Source: a virus. Taken from it: a DNA stretch of 31,033 nucleotides. The notes under the pieces were generated by a model, which was not told where the DNA came from, ran no database searches, and worked only from the letters and a program-made list of their open reading frames with translations. The stretch lies in IMG/VR virus record IMGVR_UViG_3300031950_000009, positions 1 through 31,033 of that record, one strand, 5' to 3'. Each line of letters begins with the position of its first letter. The first letter of the stretch is position 1. Of the stretch, positions 9,936 to 16,208 are shown one piece after another. A program made the position numbers and the translations under genes.

Positions 9936-10299
9936 CGACATCCGCTCGCCAGAGATAGAGCACAACGCTATTGTGCAAATCGAGCGTATTACGCACAACA
10001 TTGCGCAAATCCGCGCGGACCAGTCGGTGGTCAAAGAGGAACTGCGCGGGCTGCGCGATGCGCTACAAAGGATGTCGGAGGCCATCACCCGGTTGGCTCT
10101 CATCGAAGAGCGACAAGCCGCAGCTTCGCAAGCAATCGAGCGCGTTATGGCCACCGTCGAGAAAATCGATGAGCGCGTGCGCGCGTTGGAGGTTGCCGAT
10201 CCGATGCAGACCAAGACCGCGGAGTGGGTAGAGCGTGCACTATGGGCTGCGGCCACTGCTGCCGTGATGTTCGTCGCAGCTAAGGTGGGGTTATTTTGA
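9919..10299 (+). CDS. Coiled-coil protein with C-terminal membrane anchor
   Basis: The 126 residues form a long coiled coil (about 20-95, with heptads such as RITHNIAQIRADQ and LIEERQAAASQAIERVMATV). A single C-terminal hydrophobic helix follows (WAAATAAVMFVAAKVGLF, 109-126) with almost no tail after it. This tail-anchored layout is common in lysis-cassette accessory proteins next to holins. The gene overlaps the upstream gene by 17 bases and ends just before the probable holin start. It could act as a holin partner or anti-holin; this is inference from topology and position. Confidence 0.65.
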   Translation: MTFETDDIRSPEIEHNAIVQIERITHNIAQIRADQSVVKEELRGLRDALQRMSEAITRLALIEERQAAASQAIERVMATVEKIDERVRALEVADPMQTKTAEWVERALWAAATAAVMFVAAKVGLF

Positions 10300-10310
10300 G
10301 GGACATGCAA

Positions 10311-10541
10311 ATGGGAATCGAGATCGATCGAAAGTTGCGCGGCCTTTGGCGTAGCCGCACCCACTGGGCAGGTGCGCTACTGGGCGTACTCGTGGGGGCA
10401 GCACCGCAAATCGAGCGGTTGCTCGAAATCAAGCTAACGGCTGAACATTACGCAATCGCCGGCGTCGTGCTTTACGGCATCATCAGCTTTCTGCGTTGGA
10501 TCACGACCGAGCCGTTAGAGAAAAAAGCCAATGACGACTGA
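10311..10541 (+). CDS. Probable holin (two membrane segments)
   Basis: From ATG 10311 the protein has 76 residues. It has two hydrophobic stretches (HWAGALLGVLVGAA and YAIAGVVLYGIISFL) separated by a polar loop, and a charged C-terminus ending in KKANDD. That is a class II holin layout, and it directly precedes and overlaps the muramidase gene by 11 bases. ATG 10311 has GAGGG eight bases upstream. A TTG at 10296 and an ATG at 10305 are in-frame alternatives, so a dual start (holin/antiholin) is conceivable. Holins form the inner-membrane lesions that release the endolysin. Confidence 0.65.
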   Translation: MGIEIDRKLRGLWRSRTHWAGALLGVLVGAAPQIERLLEIKLTAEHYAIAGVVLYGIISFLRWITTEPLEKKANDD

Positions 10542-11040
10542 CGACATCATCAACGACATCATCCGCCGGGAAGGCGGCTTCGTCGACCATCCAGCCGATC
10601 GAGGCGGCCCGACGAAATACGGCATCACACAATCCACCCTTGCTGAGTGGCGGGGCCGCCCGGTCACGAAAAAGGATGTGGAGGCGCTGACCGTAGATGA
10701 AGCGCGGCGAATCTACAGGTCGAACTACATCGATAAGCCCGGTTTCGCCGCATTGCCCGAGCCGCTGCGCGGTCTGGTTGTGGACACCGCAGTGCATAGC
10801 GGTGTGAAAACCGCCGTGAGACTTCTCCAGAAAGCGCTCGGTGGTCCTGCTATGGACGGCATCTTGGGGCCGGTGACCATGGCCGCTGTGCGGGGGGCCA
10901 ACTACTCGTGGCTCTACCGCAAAGTGCTGGCAGAACGTATCCGCTACCTTGGCGAAGTCATCACGGTGCGTCCGGCCAATGCGGTGTTTGCCAAGGGTTG
11001 GATGGCGCGGATGGCTGAGTTCATGGAGAGCGCGCCATGA
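10531..11040 (+). CDS. Endolysin, GH108 N-acetylmuramidase
   Basis: The 169 residues open with the glycoside hydrolase family 108 signature. RREGGFVDHPADRGGPTKYG contains the catalytic glutamate (Glu14) in the E-G-G-x-x-x-x-x-x-D-x-G-G-x-T pattern. A C-terminal peptidoglycan-binding-like part follows (ALGGPAMDGILGPVTMAAV, residues about 103-121). The enzyme cleaves the MurNAc-GlcNAc bond of peptidoglycan. There is no signal peptide or N-terminal anchor, so export through the upstream holin is expected. It overlaps the holin gene, and its stop overlaps the next start (ATGA). Confidence 0.92.
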   Translation: MTTDDIINDIIRREGGFVDHPADRGGPTKYGITQSTLAEWRGRPVTKKDVEALTVDEARRIYRSNYIDKPGFAALPEPLRGLVVDTAVHSGVKTAVRLLQKALGGPAMDGILGPVTMAAVRGANYSWLYRKVLAERIRYLGEVITVRPANAVFAKGWMARMAEFMESAP

Positions 11041-11243
11041 CGGACGACCGTAGATACACCGCCACAGTCTGCGTAGAGATCACGTATCACGGAGTACCGT
11101 GCCGTGATACCACGGACGCATCACAGCAGGTCATATCCAGGCTGCCGATCAAGCAGATCGGCGACATCGTGTCATTTATCGGCTGCGATGACGTGCGCGT
11201 GACCATCGGCTACGTGACCATGTACAGCAACGACGAGTCATGA
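11037..11243 (+). CDS. Small protein in lysis cassette, unknown
   Basis: The 68 residues start MTDDRRYTATVCVEITYHGV. It is predicted soluble, mixed beta, with three cysteines and no membrane segment. It is coupled by ATGA overlaps to both the muramidase and the Rz-like gene, which argues for a real coding gene. I do not recognise the family. By position it might modulate lysis timing, but the sequence itself does not show this. Confidence 0.6.
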   Translation: MTDDRRYTATVCVEITYHGVPCRDTTDASQQVISRLPIKQIGDIVSFIGCDDVRVTIGYVTMYSNDES

Positions 11244-11779
11244 TCCAGCTACCTGCGTTTTCTGCTGCCGTCGCAGTCATTGCCGGCATCGTCGGTTTTA
11301 CCGCGGGTTATACGTGGGAAAATCGCGCGCGTAAATCAGAGGTTGCGCAAATCCGCGCCGAGATCGCCGCTCGTGAAGCCGAAGTTGCCGAGGAAACCCG
11401 CCACCGCATCGAAGTCGCGCTCAAAGCAAGTGACGTCGCTATTGCCGAGCGCGATGCACGGCTGGCAGAACTCGACGCCGTCAACCGGAGACTTCGCCAT
11501 GACCTCAAAACTGCCACCACTGGCCGCCCTTGCCTGTCTGCTGACGCTCGCTGGCTGCTCCAACAATCCCCCGCTTTCCGCCTCGGATTGTCCTCGCCCA
11601 CCGGCAGCCCTGCTACAACCAATGCCGCCACTGCCGCCGATCCCGGCCAGCCTGCCGGCGATTCCACCGATGCCGACATCGCTGGATGGATACTCGATGC
11701 AGCCGCCCTTTACGAGCAGTGCCGCGCCAGGATCGACGCCCTGAGGAAGTGGGACGAATTGACCCACGGCGCGCGGTAG
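11240..11779 (+). CDS. Rz: Rz-like i-spanin
   Basis: The 179 residues have an N-terminal transmembrane segment (FSAAVAVIAGIVGFTAGYTW, residues 6-25) followed by an alpha-helical coiled coil in the periplasmic part (residues about 28-92, for example EVAQIRAEIAAREAEVAEE). This is the inner-membrane spanin layout. A separate lipoprotein ORF (Rz1) lies wholly inside this gene in the +1 frame, the classic Rz/Rz1 arrangement. The spanin pair bridges the inner and outer membranes and fuses them at the final step of lysis, which implies a Gram-negative host. Confidence 0.85.
   Translation: MIQLPAFSAAVAVIAGIVGFTAGYTWENRARKSEVAQIRAEIAAREAEVAEETRHRIEVALKASDVAIAERDARLAELDAVNRRLRHDLKTATTGRPCLSADARWLLQQSPAFRLGLSSPTGSPATTNAATAADPGQPAGDSTDADIAGWILDAAALYEQCRARIDALRKWDELTHGAR
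11499..11744 (+). CDS. Rz1: Rz1-like outer-membrane lipoprotein (nested)
   Basis: The 81 residues are fully nested in Rz in another frame. The start MTSKLPPLAALACLLTLAGC is a lipoprotein signal peptide with lipobox LAGC (Cys20). The mature part is proline-rich (LLQPMPPLPPIPASLPAIPP), as in known Rz1 proteins. The ATG at 11499 is chosen because it gives exactly the signal peptide; the longer open frame from 11280 would place it internally. It acts as the o-spanin partner of the Rz-like protein. Confidence 0.85.
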   Translation: MTSKLPPLAALACLLTLAGCSNNPPLSASDCPRPPAALLQPMPPLPPIPASLPAIPPMPTSLDGYSMQPPFTSSAAPGSTP

Positions 11780-11820
11780 ATCGCAGTCTTTGCCCCGCTG
11801 GAGAGAGCATCTCCGGCCCG

Positions 11821-11848
11821 ACGCCCTCCGTCTGAGGGCGTTTCTTTT
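11821..11848 (+). terminator. Rho-independent terminator after the lysis cassette
   Basis: The 8-bp perfect stem ACGCCCTC/GAGGGCGT with a 5-base loop is followed by TTCTTTT. It lies 42 bases downstream of the Rz stop and between convergent genes. The T-run is only on the plus side, so it ends the tail/lysis transcript. The reverse strand lacks a U-tract. Confidence 0.85.
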
Positions 11849-11889
11849 GATACCGCGCCACGCCTCATTCCGCATACAGCCCAGAAATT

Positions 11890-12411
11890 TCAAACTCCTG
11901 TGCTGTCCGAGGGTTGGTAACTCATCAAGGCTGCGGCAACACGGCTACACTCCGAAGCCATAACTGAGAATGCAGGGCCTGCTTTTCTGAGCATTTCCGA
12001 CAACCTGGTAAAATATTCAATACCGAAATCAATATCTTCGGCACTAAGTGATTCACCGGCCGTGTTTTTTCTGTACACCTCAGCAGGAGAAACCGGGTTT
12101 TTATCCAGCTCAATTCGCCCGAGCCGTATGCAACGCGCCAAATCGCGCATGGTGTATCCCATAGGGCTGGTCTCCTGCCACGTTCCTATACCACATGGAC
12201 CTCTCCTAAGGTTGAGGTCGCCCTCTTTGAGTTTTTCACCTTCAATTCTTGCTGCAACTTGCTCACGAGTATCTGCTTCGACAAATGCAATTAGATCAAG
12301 TAAATCCTCTTGGGACACTCCGCGAAGTGTTTCCCCGTGATGGAACATGATTCCATTACGATCGGCCCAATCCTTTAACAAACGCCTCAATCTAGATGTA
12401 GCTTCACGCAT
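11890..12411 (-). CDS. Unknown protein, possible accessory (moron) gene
   Basis: From ATG at 12411 the protein has 173 residues and starts MREATSRLRRLLKDWADRNG. A good ribosome site (GGAGGG) lies seven bases upstream. It is predicted mostly alpha-helical and charged, with no membrane segment and no motif I recognise. The DNA is visibly richer in A and T than the neighbouring phage genes, and the gene sits at the end of the minus-strand operon beside a transposon remnant and a convergent terminator. Together these suggest a separately acquired gene. Superinfection exclusion or host-defence modulation are possibilities, but unproven. An in-frame extension upstream to 12459 is possible but has no better start signal. 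Confidence 0.6.
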   Translation of the reverse strand: MREATSRLRRLLKDWADRNGIMFHHGETLRGVSQEDLLDLIAFVEADTREQVAARIEGEKLKEGDLNLRRGPCGIGTWQETSPMGYTMRDLARCIRLGRIELDKNPVSPAEVYRKNTAGESLSAEDIDFGIEYFTRLSEMLRKAGPAFSVMASECSRVAAALMSYQPSDSTGV

Positions 12412-12452
12412 TCTCACCCTCCAAGAAATACCAAACACTGCCTGCCTTCTCC

Positions 12453-12590
12453 TTGACATCCTCCCCGGCCTGAAGGCCGGAGATTCCTACCACGCTACGC
12501 GTGGATCGCTCCATGCGTAGTTGTCTCGGTGGGTTCCTGGGCCGAGTGCGCATCCGCTATCCTTCCCCGCCCTGAACGGCGGGGCTTGCC
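12453..12590. mobile_element. IS200/IS605-type end fragments (MITE-like remnant)
   Basis: One end has TTGACATCCTCCCCGGCC followed by the TGAA loop and GGCCGG (stem at 12465-12470 and 12475-12480), then AGATTCCTACCACG. This is a sequence I recognise as the right-end/omega-RNA terminal hairpin of IS200/IS605 and TnpB elements. At the other side a second hairpin, CCCCGCC(CTGAAC)GGCGGGG (12565-12584), resembles the hairpin found at the opposite end of such elements. Only about 140 bases separate the outer limits and there is no tnpA or tnpB. It is either a minimal palindrome-ended derivative or the scar of a deleted element. It abuts the broken kinase gene at 12591. Confidence 0.6.
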
Positions 12591-12697
12591 ACGCACCGGG
12601 TCGTCAAACGCCAGGCTGGAGAATCCGTGGTTCTGACCAGAATGGCGCGCACGGTGTCTTTCCCGGCCCCGGCGGAGCCGCAAAGCCCAACTAGCAT
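12591..12697 (-). pseudogene. Truncated, frameshifted deoxynucleotide monophosphate kinase-like gene
   Basis: The ATG at 12697 overlaps the last base of the recT stop. It encodes MLVGLCGSAGAGKDTVRAIL, a P-loop (GSAGAGKDT) typical of phage deoxynucleoside monophosphate kinases. After about 22 residues the frame is lost: the adjacent frame continues NHGFSSLAFDDPVR, the expected next segment of such kinases, so about one base has been deleted. Homology ends at about 12591, where the IS200/IS605-like remnant begins; the rest of the kinase is missing. The untouched frame would give only a 46-residue peptide. The enzyme would have supplied dNTP precursors for phage replication and should now be inactive. 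Confidence 0.7.
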
Positions 12698-13614
12698 CAC
12701 TTATCATCCTCCGCCTCAAACTCTGCCAACCAGTCGTCATGCTGTGCAGCGTGAGTGCCTTGCGCAGTTGGCTCTGCGGGTTGCTTGGGCGGCTCTTGCG
12801 CGGCCTGCGGCTGCGGCGGCTGCGCCAAGATTTCGCCCGTCTCTGCATCCACCGTCACGAACGCATTGTCCTGCGGCAGCCCGAGCTCCGCGCGCTCGTC
12901 AGCCTCGATGGCGGTGGCAAGCTCAACGCTGATCGGCAACCACTTGAACAGGCGGCGAAGCACGGTCTTGAGCGCCATCGCCTCGAAATGCGTTACCCAC
13001 GGGCCGCTCGTGTCAGCGCGCGATTGCGCGCGCACGGCCTCGACCTCGCGCCGAGACATCACATCAAACTGGATGCCACCGTCCTTGAGCTTGGCGACCG
13101 CGTACACGAAGCGCAGCTTGTCCGGCTGAACCCGGTTCGGGTTGTCGAAGTCGGGGATGTGCCTGAGATTGCTCTCAAGCCCGAACGACACCTCAAACGT
13201 GTCCCCCTCGTACACGGGGCGCGCTTCGATGCTGATGATCTGGCCGCTGCGGCGCGCCAAATCGATCATGCCGCGATAACCGACGATGAACTGCACTTCC
13301 ATGACACCCTTCTTGCGGTTCTCAAAGGGCACCAGGTAGGCATGCCCGAGCGGCCCGCCAGGCTCCAGTCCAAGTTGCGCACAGGTCATGAGCGCGCCGA
13401 GAAAGCTAGCTTGATCGCAGCGCTCCAGCGCAGGGTTTTTCCGAACCTCAGTAAGCGCCACGCGCGCCAGCCGGTCTGCTGTGACGTGCTTTGGCAGCGC
13501 CAACGCCATTTGCGCCTTGACCTTGGGATCGTTCAGCAGCTTTGTGATGTCGTTGCTGTTGTTGCGTTTGGCTGGCGCTTGGCCCGTGACTGCTGCTTTG
13601 AGAGTAGTTGCCAT
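12697..13614 (-). CDS. recT: RecT-family single-strand annealing protein
   Basis: The 305 residues show the RecT core: LNDPKVKAQMALALPKHVTA, LGLEPGGPLGHAYLVPFENR, VQFIVGYRGMIDLARRSG and GPWVTHFEAMALKTVLRRL. The C-terminal 50 residues are Pro/Gln/Ala-rich and probably disordered, ending in an acidic tail. It anneals complementary single strands and works with the exonuclease encoded just upstream on the same strand (one-base gap) in Red-type recombination. Expression is likely driven from the minus-strand promoter at about 16050-16078. Confidence 0.95.
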   Translation of the reverse strand: MATTLKAAVTGQAPAKRNNSNDITKLLNDPKVKAQMALALPKHVTADRLARVALTEVRKNPALERCDQASFLGALMTCAQLGLEPGGPLGHAYLVPFENRKKGVMEVQFIVGYRGMIDLARRSGQIISIEARPVYEGDTFEVSFGLESNLRHIPDFDNPNRVQPDKLRFVYAVAKLKDGGIQFDVMSRREVEAVRAQSRADTSGPWVTHFEAMALKTVLRRLFKWLPISVELATAIEADERAELGLPQDNAFVTVDAETGEILAQPPQPQAAQEPPKQPAEPTAQGTHAAQHDDWLAEFEAEDDK

Positions 13615-13615
13615 G

Positions 13616-14587
13616 TCAAATCTCCTTGAGCAAAAACCGGCGGCTGCCGGGGGTTTCTGTGGTGTATGCGGCGATCACGTCAGCGGGCGCATGCACCGCT
13701 TCCGCGACCGCCTTCCAATCGGTACGGCGGGTCGGCCTTGCGGCCTTCCATGTCACCAGCGGCTGGCCATTGAGCGCCAGGATTGATCGCTCGCCGAGTG
13801 CCAACTTGATGCGCTCTGTCGCGGCCTCGTAATCGGCCTCGGCTTGCGCGATGCGAGCTTTGGCCTCGCGCGCGGCGTTGTATGCTGCCAGCAGCTCGTC
13901 GTTGGCCTCAATGGTCTCGCCGTTATCGGCTGGGAACAGACGCTCCACGTCTTTGGCCTTTGCAGGCTCCGGCGGTTGACGCGTGAGCACGTGGCGGCGC
14001 CAGAAATCATGTGCACGCTCCAGCATTGCGGTGATGGTCTCGTTGTCGCGATAGATGCGACGGATGACCATCCGCTGCCCGCCGATCAGGGCAGCAACAT
14101 CGGCCCATGGCTGCCAGGTGATGCCCAGATACCACATCACCTGCGCCTGATGGTGCACCGGCACCGCGTCTTCATCGCCGTCGCGGCCCCACTCTCCAGC
14201 CTTGTAGGCGCTGGCGGTTTTGACCTCCAGCAAGCCCTGTGCGCCCAGCAGCGTGCCGCCATCATCTGACACGCGCACGCGGCTCCCTGGAGCAACTACG
14301 GCGCGGTCGATGTTGCCGAGTGCCCATTCGTGCGCCGGGTGGCGCAAGATGCGATTAACACGCTGCACTGCGCGCTCGGTGCGCGCGCTGTACTCGCGCG
14401 CCACCACATCTTCCAGCAGTGTACCCCACCGCACTGCCTCGGCATCGCCTAGGGCGTCCTCGATCTGGCCGGTCTTGTCCAGCCAGACGTCGACTGCTGT
14501 TTTCCACGGCGACAGCCCCAGAATGGCGGCTATGTCACTGCCGCCGATTCCCTTCTGCCTTTCGGCAAGCCATTGTTCACGGTTCAT
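13616..14587 (-). CDS. YqaJ/lambda-type 5'-3' exonuclease
   Basis: The 323 residues carry the YqaJ viral recombinase pattern. The N-terminal QKGIGGSDIAAILGLSPWKT is followed by Glu60 (GTLLEDVVAREY), Asp94 in GNIDRAV, the catalytic LLEVKT (Glu121, Lys123) and an H-x-x-Q helix (VPVHHQAQVMWYL). It is a PD-(D/E)xK nuclease that resects double-strand ends to give the 3' tails used by RecT. The C-terminal part is helical and charged. It lies one base upstream of recT and follows a run of small genes in the same transcript. Confidence 0.93.
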   Translation of the reverse strand: MNREQWLAERQKGIGGSDIAAILGLSPWKTAVDVWLDKTGQIEDALGDAEAVRWGTLLEDVVAREYSARTERAVQRVNRILRHPAHEWALGNIDRAVVAPGSRVRVSDDGGTLLGAQGLLEVKTASAYKAGEWGRDGDEDAVPVHHQAQVMWYLGITWQPWADVAALIGGQRMVIRRIYRDNETITAMLERAHDFWRRHVLTRQPPEPAKAKDVERLFPADNGETIEANDELLAAYNAAREAKARIAQAEADYEAATERIKLALGERSILALNGQPLVTWKAARPTRRTDWKAVAEAVHAPADVIAAYTTETPGSRRFLLKEI

Positions 14588-14589
14588 CG

Positions 14590-14808
14590 CTATGCCTCCT
14601 GTGTTTCGTTGGCAAGATGCCTTGCGGCCTCTTCGATTATTTCCGCGCGCCGCAGCATTCTCTGCGCTTTCTCGCGCATTTCTTGCGCAGAAAGCACAAG
14701 ACTATCGGCGCAGCTCATTTTGTCTGACAGCAAGACGCTAACATCTATTCCGTCCTGCCTTATTCTGGCGTATGCACCAGATGCGCCTACAAACATCTGG
14801 ATCTTCAT
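14590..14808 (-). CDS. Small phage protein upstream of exonuclease, unknown
   Basis: From ATG 14808 the protein has 72 residues and starts MKIQMFVGASGAYARIRQDG. Its N-terminal half is beta-like; the C-terminal half is a charged helix (QEMREKAQRMLRRAEIIEEA). A G-rich ribosome site (AGGGGG) precedes the ATG. Two bases separate its stop from the exonuclease start. An open frame continues upstream to 15066 but would run over two other genes, so the shorter start is preferred. The family is not recognised. Confidence 0.6.
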   Translation of the reverse strand: MKIQMFVGASGAYARIRQDGIDVSVLLSDKMSCADSLVLSAQEMREKAQRMLRRAEIIEEAARHLANETQEA

Positions 14809-14816
14809 GTGGCCCC

Positions 14817-14906
14817 CTAGAGAGTGATTCTGGCGAGTCGCCAGGCCATGCGAATGCCATAGCCGTGGCGCAAGTAGAAGATGAAATCGGACACGAACTT
14901 CTTCAC
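14817..14906 (-). CDS. 29-residue basic peptide, candidate small gene
   Basis: GTG at 14906 encodes MKKFVSDFIFYLRHGYGIRM plus nine residues, a basic amphipathic peptide. The start overlaps the upstream stop (GTGA), and a very strong ribosome site (AGGAGGT) lies five bases before it. The strong site and the coupling argue that the ORF is translated, although it is short. No function can be assigned; membrane or nucleic-acid contact is possible given the charge pattern. Confidence 0.5.
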   Translation of the reverse strand: MKKFVSDFIFYLRHGYGIRMAWRLARITL

Positions 14907-15181
14907 AATGACCTCCTGATTGACGATTGCCGCACAACAAGCGCATCGTTGGGCAGCCCGAGCGCAGCCCATGCCAGCGCGCCAGCAACACGGCGGCGCT
15001 CAAGGTCGGTGTCGCACTCGATGCGCCAGCCCTCAAGGGCAAGAATGGCGAAATGCGCGCCGTCAAGCGGCACGCCGGACTTGGCGCGCAGCACCACTCC
15101 TAGCCCGTAGCTGGATAGGGGGTGCTGGTCGGTCCAGCGCAGGCGCTCGCGGCGTCCGGTTGGCGAAACAAGGCTGATCAT
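14903..15181 (-). CDS. Small phage protein, unknown
   Basis: The 92 residues start MISLVSPTGRRERLRWTDQH and contain a short motif-like block GAHFAILALEGWRIECDTD and a basic end. The ATG overlaps the stop of the upstream 58-residue gene (ATGA), and its own stop overlaps the GTG of the 29-residue gene, so it is in a translationally linked chain. I do not recognise the family; it is predicted soluble and small. It belongs to the recombination operon by strand and spacing. Confidence 0.6.
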   Translation of the reverse strand: MISLVSPTGRRERLRWTDQHPLSSYGLGVVLRAKSGVPLDGAHFAILALEGWRIECDTDLERRRVAGALAWAALGLPNDALVVRQSSIRRSL

Positions 15182-15354
15182 AATGCACCTGACAGCCGCG
15201 CATACCGCTTCGCGTGCACCCTAACCTGGGCGCACTTGCGGCACATGCAGCCGGAGCGGTGACCGGTCACGGCCGCTACACTGCAGTTTATGGCCTTCAG
15301 AACCGCCTCTCGATCTTGAGAGGTGGACGAGGATTGGCGATTCTTCCCTTTCAT
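15178..15354 (-). CDS. 58-residue Cys-rich protein, possible zinc binder
   Basis: The sequence runs MKGKNRQSSSTSQDREAVLK and onward, with Cys24, Cys36, Cys38 and Cys41 plus nearby His and many basic residues (SGCMCRKCAQVRVHAKRY). This clustering suggests a small zinc-binding nucleic-acid-contact protein. Start and stop overlap their neighbours by ATGA on both sides, which supports translation. No family is recognised. Confidence 0.6.
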   Translation of the reverse strand: MKGKNRQSSSTSQDREAVLKAINCSVAAVTGHRSGCMCRKCAQVRVHAKRYARLSGAL

Positions 15355-15629
15355 TGCGGCTCCTTATGCTTTAGGACTGCAATTCCCGCATGCGCGAGCT
15401 CAAGGGCCGCAGCGGCAAATGCCGCCTCAGCGACCCAAGGTGCGCCGCGAGTGTCGTCGAGCAATTGATCGACAACATCCGCGGCTTTGGCGCGCATTGC
15501 CGCACATGCGGCCTCGAGTTCGTCGCCGCTGGCCGCAGCGATCTCCTGGCGGCAGGTGCGCATCAGCACCTGCAGAGCCGCCTCGGCGAGCTTGGTGCCG
15601 AGGTTTTCGATTTTTGCGGTGTTGATCAT
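15351..15629 (-). CDS. Helical phage protein, unknown
   Basis: The 92 residues are strongly alpha-helical and Ala-rich, starting MINTAKIENLGTKLAEAALQ, with no membrane segment clear enough to call. The ATG has AGGAGG just upstream, inside a 5' leader nearly identical to that of the next gene upstream (see the two leader entries). The stop overlaps the next start (ATGA). The function is unknown. The shared leader suggests that it is co-regulated with the 101-residue protein encoded upstream. Confidence 0.6.
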   Translation of the reverse strand: MINTAKIENLGTKLAEAALQVLMRTCRQEIAAASGDELEAACAAMRAKAADVVDQLLDDTRGAPWVAEAAFAAAALELAHAGIAVLKHKEPQ

Positions 15630-15681
15630 GGTTTCCTCCTAGCCCCAGACCCCCTGAGGCACGGGTGCAGCGGGATGCTGC
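15627..15681 (-). promoter_or_regulatory. Duplicated 5' leader, copy A
   Basis: Read on the minus strand, this is a GCAGC(ATCCC)GCTGC hairpin (15667-15681), a CCTC segment, a G-rich run GGGGGTCTGGGGCTAGGAGG that includes the ribosome site, then the ATG. It aligns with copy B at 15985-16041 at 44 of 55 positions with one gap. The hairpin is kept although its bases differ. Such conservation in a short gap suggests a shared translational control element. The G-run could form a quadruplex over the ribosome site; this is an inference. Confidence 0.5.
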
Positions 15682-15987
15682 TCAGCCAATCATCCCCATT
15701 TTTACTGGGGGGACGGCGGCACTTGCCACGGTCACCGCATACTGCACGAGCAGTTTTGGCCGCATTTCTTCGGTGATCGCGGTACGCTTTGTGGCCTTGC
15801 CGTCTTTGTAGCAGACGGCTTCATCGCCTTCACGGACCAGTTTCTGGCCCCCTACATAGGCGATCACCGCGCCTTCGGGGATTGCCCCCTCTCGGATGAC
15901 CTTTTCGAGCACCTGTGGGTTATACCTGTACAGAGGCACAGACTGAGCGATGCTGTGGGCCTGTTTGATAAGCGCTTCAACTTCCAT
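15682..15987 (-). CDS. First gene of the minus-strand recombination operon, unknown
   Basis: The 101 residues start MEVEALIKQAHSIAQSVPLY and contain a compact middle (EGAVIAYVGGQKLVREGDEA) with beta-hairpin character. It is the first gene after the sigma70-like promoter at 16050-16078, and its leader (copy B) carries a perfect 7-bp hairpin at the expected transcript start. No motif is recognised. As the first early gene it could be regulatory, but there is no HTH pattern. Confidence 0.6.
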   Translation of the reverse strand: MEVEALIKQAHSIAQSVPLYRYNPQVLEKVIREGAIPEGAVIAYVGGQKLVREGDEAVCYKDGKATKRTAITEEMRPKLLVQYAVTVASAAVPPVKMGMIG

Positions 15988-16041
15988 GATTCCCTCCTAG
16001 CCCCTGATCCCCCGAGGCGCGGGTTACAGCAACATGCTGTA
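15985..16041 (-). promoter_or_regulatory. Duplicated 5' leader, copy B
   Basis: On the minus strand it starts with TACAGCA(TGT)TGCTGTA (16025-16041), a 7-bp stem at or just after the predicted transcript start, followed by the same CCTC and G-rich ribosome-site run as copy A, ending at the ATG at 15987. The promoter-proximal hairpin could stabilise the mRNA 5' end or serve as a binding site for a regulator. The evidence is sequence similarity only. Confidence 0.5.
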
Positions 16042-16049
16042 CGATTTGT

Positions 16050-16078
16050 ACTATAATGCACACCAAGCATGATGTCAA
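16050..16078 (-). promoter_or_regulatory. Sigma70-type promoter for the minus-strand early operon
   Basis: On the minus strand TTGACA (16078-16073) is followed after exactly 17 bases by TATAGT (16055-16050): a perfect -35, a five-of-six -10 and ideal spacing. The predicted start is near 16043, at the head of the leader hairpin. An imperfect inverted repeat TGCACACC/GGGGTGCA (16057-16064 and 16079-16086) flanks the -35 region and may be an operator for the divergently encoded XRE protein. Confidence 0.8.
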
Positions 16079-16146
16079 GGGGTGCATCTATGAAATTTTT
16101 TTATAGCGTGGATAGTTTTGTTTTATGAGCATAGACAGCGACTTGC

Positions 16147-16180
16147 TTACCAAGCGCCGCCATCTGTGTTATGTTATGAT
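16147..16180 (+). promoter_or_regulatory. Probable promoter for the plus-strand regulator/replication operon
   Basis: TTACCA (16147-16152) lies 17 bases before TATGTT (16170-16175). Overlapping this is TGTTATGAT (16172-16180), which reads as an extended -10 (TG-n-TATGAT). Either would start transcription about 20-30 bases before the XRE gene, which has AGGAG upstream of its ATG. The match is weaker than that of the minus-strand promoter. The AT-rich tract at 16090-16135 may hold further regulator sites. Confidence 0.45.
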
Positions 16181-16208
16181 CGTCATGTTAGACCAGTAGG
16201 AGCAAGCC

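Noticed and set aside
11840-11889. Terminator for the minus-strand operon on the reverse of the 11821 hairpin
   Set aside because: The reverse strand has no U-tract after the stem, so only the plus-strand direction is supported.
12739-13629. Long open frame on the plus strand opposite recT
   Set aside because: RecT on the minus strand is unmistakable; the opposite frame is a GC-rich shadow with Arg/Leu/His-biased composition.
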